From Amycolatopsis sp. MtRt-6 (lineage in GTDB: Bacteria > Actinomycetota > Actinomycetes > Mycobacteriales > Pseudonocardiaceae), in assembly GCF_017308975.1 (NCBI RefSeq), contig NZ_JADWPD010000027.1:62001-126000 (forward strand): a DNA stretch of 64,000 nt, in the 5' to 3' direction. Every line of letters starts with the position of its first letter. Positions within the stretch are counted from its first letter, which is position 1. The position numbers were made by a program, and so were the translations under genes. The notes beneath the pieces are model-generated. The model made no database searches, was not told the DNA's origin, and was given only the letters and a program-made list of their open reading frames with translations. Below are positions 62,972 through 64,000 of this stretch, in pieces.

Positions 62972-63256
62972 TCTTTTGCGTCTGTTGGGTCCGGTCGCGT
63001 CCGGGCCTGTCTGGACGTCTGACGGCCTGTAGACGGCCTGGCTCCTCGCTGCCCCTGTGCTCATCTGGCCTGGCGGCAGCCCTTCCCCGTCTTCCTCGTC
63101 CCTGCCGCTGTTAGCGCCGGAGGGCCGGTGTCAAGGGTGGGCGCTTGCGACCATCGCGCAGCGACGCCGTAGGCGCCCTTGATGGCGGTCGGCCGGTGTT
63201 AAACGATCGCCGACGAGGGAGCGGTCACCCGATCGTGACGCCGAACGGCGTAACAC

Positions 63257-63302
63257 TGATCCACTCGACGACGTCTCTGGCCGTATGGGGACGAGTGGAT
63301 CA
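63257..63302. repeat. 11-bp inverted repeat TGATCCACTCG
   Basis: Perfect arms at 63257-63267 and 63292-63302 with 24 bases between. It lies in the non-coding boundary region and could be an operator or a recombination site. No adjacent gene explains it. Confidence 0.6.
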
Positions 63303-63560
63303 ACCAGCTCCCGGCGGCGCGCGTACGCGGCCGGCCCTCCGGCGGGCCGCCCTGCGACCGGCAGCCGGAGCGGAGCGGCAGGCCGTCCGTGTCGCATGCG
63401 GGCGGGCCCGCCGCACGGGTGGTGACGTGCGCGCCGCCGGCGGCGGCTTGATCCCATAGAGCCAAGTTCGGCAAGGTTCACCCTCCGCTCCGCAATGTCA
63501 GCGGTGGTGCGAGCGTTCCAGCCGCACTACGGGTAAGCTGCGCAAACTCCGAGGCGAGCG

Positions 63561-63602
63561 ATGGACAGTTACGCGACGACCGAGAAGGACCTAGGGCGGT
63601 GA
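63561..63602 (+). other. Possible 13-residue leader peptide
   Basis: ATG to TGA, 84 bp before the helicase start, preceded by GAGGCGAG and a TAAGCT box. Too short to judge; listed because it is the only frame between the boundary repeats and the helicase gene. Confidence 0.2.
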
Positions 63603-63685
63603 CTCACAGTGTGTAGCGTTGGCCGTGCGACGAGCGACGTCAGAGACATGACCGACGCTCGCATGTCGACCTACCGGGAGTCCTA

Positions 63686-64000
63686 GTGGTTGCAAAGCCG
63701 ACAACACTCACGCCTCGTGGACGCCAGTCAGATATCGTATATCTCCGGCCGGACCGACACCAAGTTGTCCTAGGCACTGCCGGCACAGGCAAATCGACGA
63801 TGGCGATGCTGCGAGCCGCACATCTTGCACACCCGATTACTCCTGGCTCGGGACGCGTTCTTCTAGTTACATATAACAACACCCTAGTGACTTACCTTAA
63901 GTACTTAGCACCAGCCGTCGCCACAAATATTACCATCGAAACCTATGGCAAATTCGCGCGAGGCTATCTTGCAAGCGTAGGAAAGATGCCGTATTCGGGC
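63686..64000 (+). CDS. UvrD/Rep-type (superfamily 1) helicase, 5' part only
   Basis: 105 residues are visible from a GTG with GGGAG 5 bases before it. They contain Walker A G-T-A-G-T-G-K-S-T near residue 33 after V-V-L, then R-V-L-L-V-T-Y-N-N-T-L-V-T-Y-L (motif Ia), the usual start of UvrD/Rep-like ATPases. The gene runs off the window. Codon use is quite unlike the rest: many A/T third positions (CTA, TTA, ATA-like, AAT, GCA), about 52% G+C against about 72%. This and the repeat-rich 5' region indicate acquired DNA; SF1 helicases of this type are common in defence islands and conjugative elements. Confidence 0.85.
   Translation, partial: MVAKPTTLTPRGRQSDIVYLRPDRHQVVLGTAGTGKSTMAMLRAAHLAHPITPGSGRVLLVTYNNTLVTYLKYLAPAVATNITIETYGKFARGYLASVGKMPYSG

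Larger units (their letters stand above)
62620..63685. other. Long intergenic, repeat-rich region at an island boundary
   Basis: About 1.07 kb with no convincing gene except a possible 13-codon frame (63561-63602). It holds an 11-base repeat found three times, a 14-bp outer stem with two inner hairpins (62880-62971), an 11-bp inverted repeat (63257-63302), and a very GC-rich stretch (63308-63450). Base composition falls after about 63500. No tRNA gene was found by eye. Confidence 0.6.

Overview
The window is high-GC DNA (about 72% G+C by eye) with many GTG starts, 4-bp GTGA/ATGA gene overlaps and many genes that start only 6-8 bases after a TANNNT-like -10 box, so probably leaderless. With a PknG/GlnX/GlnH-type cluster, an F420-type LLM oxidoreductase, a 13E12-type HNH protein, an orphan DUF742 gene and many RsbU/V/W homologues, this points to a soil actinomycete, most likely Pseudonocardiaceae (Amycolatopsis-like). 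The genus is an inference.

Layout. 1-6.7 kb: a leftward operon encoding a trypsin-like protease, a PknG-type kinase, a VWA/zinc-ribbon protein, a GlnX-like membrane sensor and a GlnH-like lipoprotein (cut by the window edge). 6.8-12.6 kb: a YtrA-type GntR/ABC exporter operon with a perfect palindromic operator, a cyclase/ThDP-enzyme pair, and a secreted protein whose promoter carries a second copy of that operator. 13-19.7 kb: HNH protein, acetyltransferase, Lrp regulator divergent from a fused indolepyruvate ferredoxin oxidoreductase, and a response regulator with an ATPase-like partner. 20-28 kb: small metabolic and regulatory genes (azoreductase/MarR, SecDF-head lipoprotein, CPBP protease, EamA exporter, LysR genes, PLP dehydratase, LLM oxidoreductase), including a truncated LysR gene. 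28.4-31 kb: an extreme poly-C tract and two divergent cell-wall hydrolases. 31-35 kb: a DUF3072 gene under a consensus SOS box, a PrsW protease, a compact second-type Rho and an RsbW-like ATPase. 35.6-42 kb: a secreted esterase-xylanase-CBM enzyme, PhoD-like phosphatase, XRE regulator and two SDRs.

43.7-53.7 kb is a dense partner-switching island: two GAF/PP2C phosphatases, three STAS proteins, two RsbW-like kinases, a GAF-ANTAR protein and one 1356-residue protein that joins PAS, GAF, histidine kinase, receiver, PAS, PP2C and RsbW-like modules. 53.8-58.7 kb holds a glucodextranase-like enzyme, a DinB protein and an aldo/keto reductase. 58.9-61.3 kb is a compact cassette of a YbaB/EbfC-like protein, a small WXG100-like protein and a 546-residue protein with a W-S-G motif, hydrophobic segments and a long Pro/Lys/Glu/Asp repeat, the best candidate here for an undescribed secretion-linked system. 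From about 62.7 kb the DNA becomes repeat-rich, and from about 63.5 kb it is clearly less G+C rich, with an atypical-codon helicase-like gene running off the end: the edge of an accessory island.

All calls rest on reading motifs and context; no database search was run.
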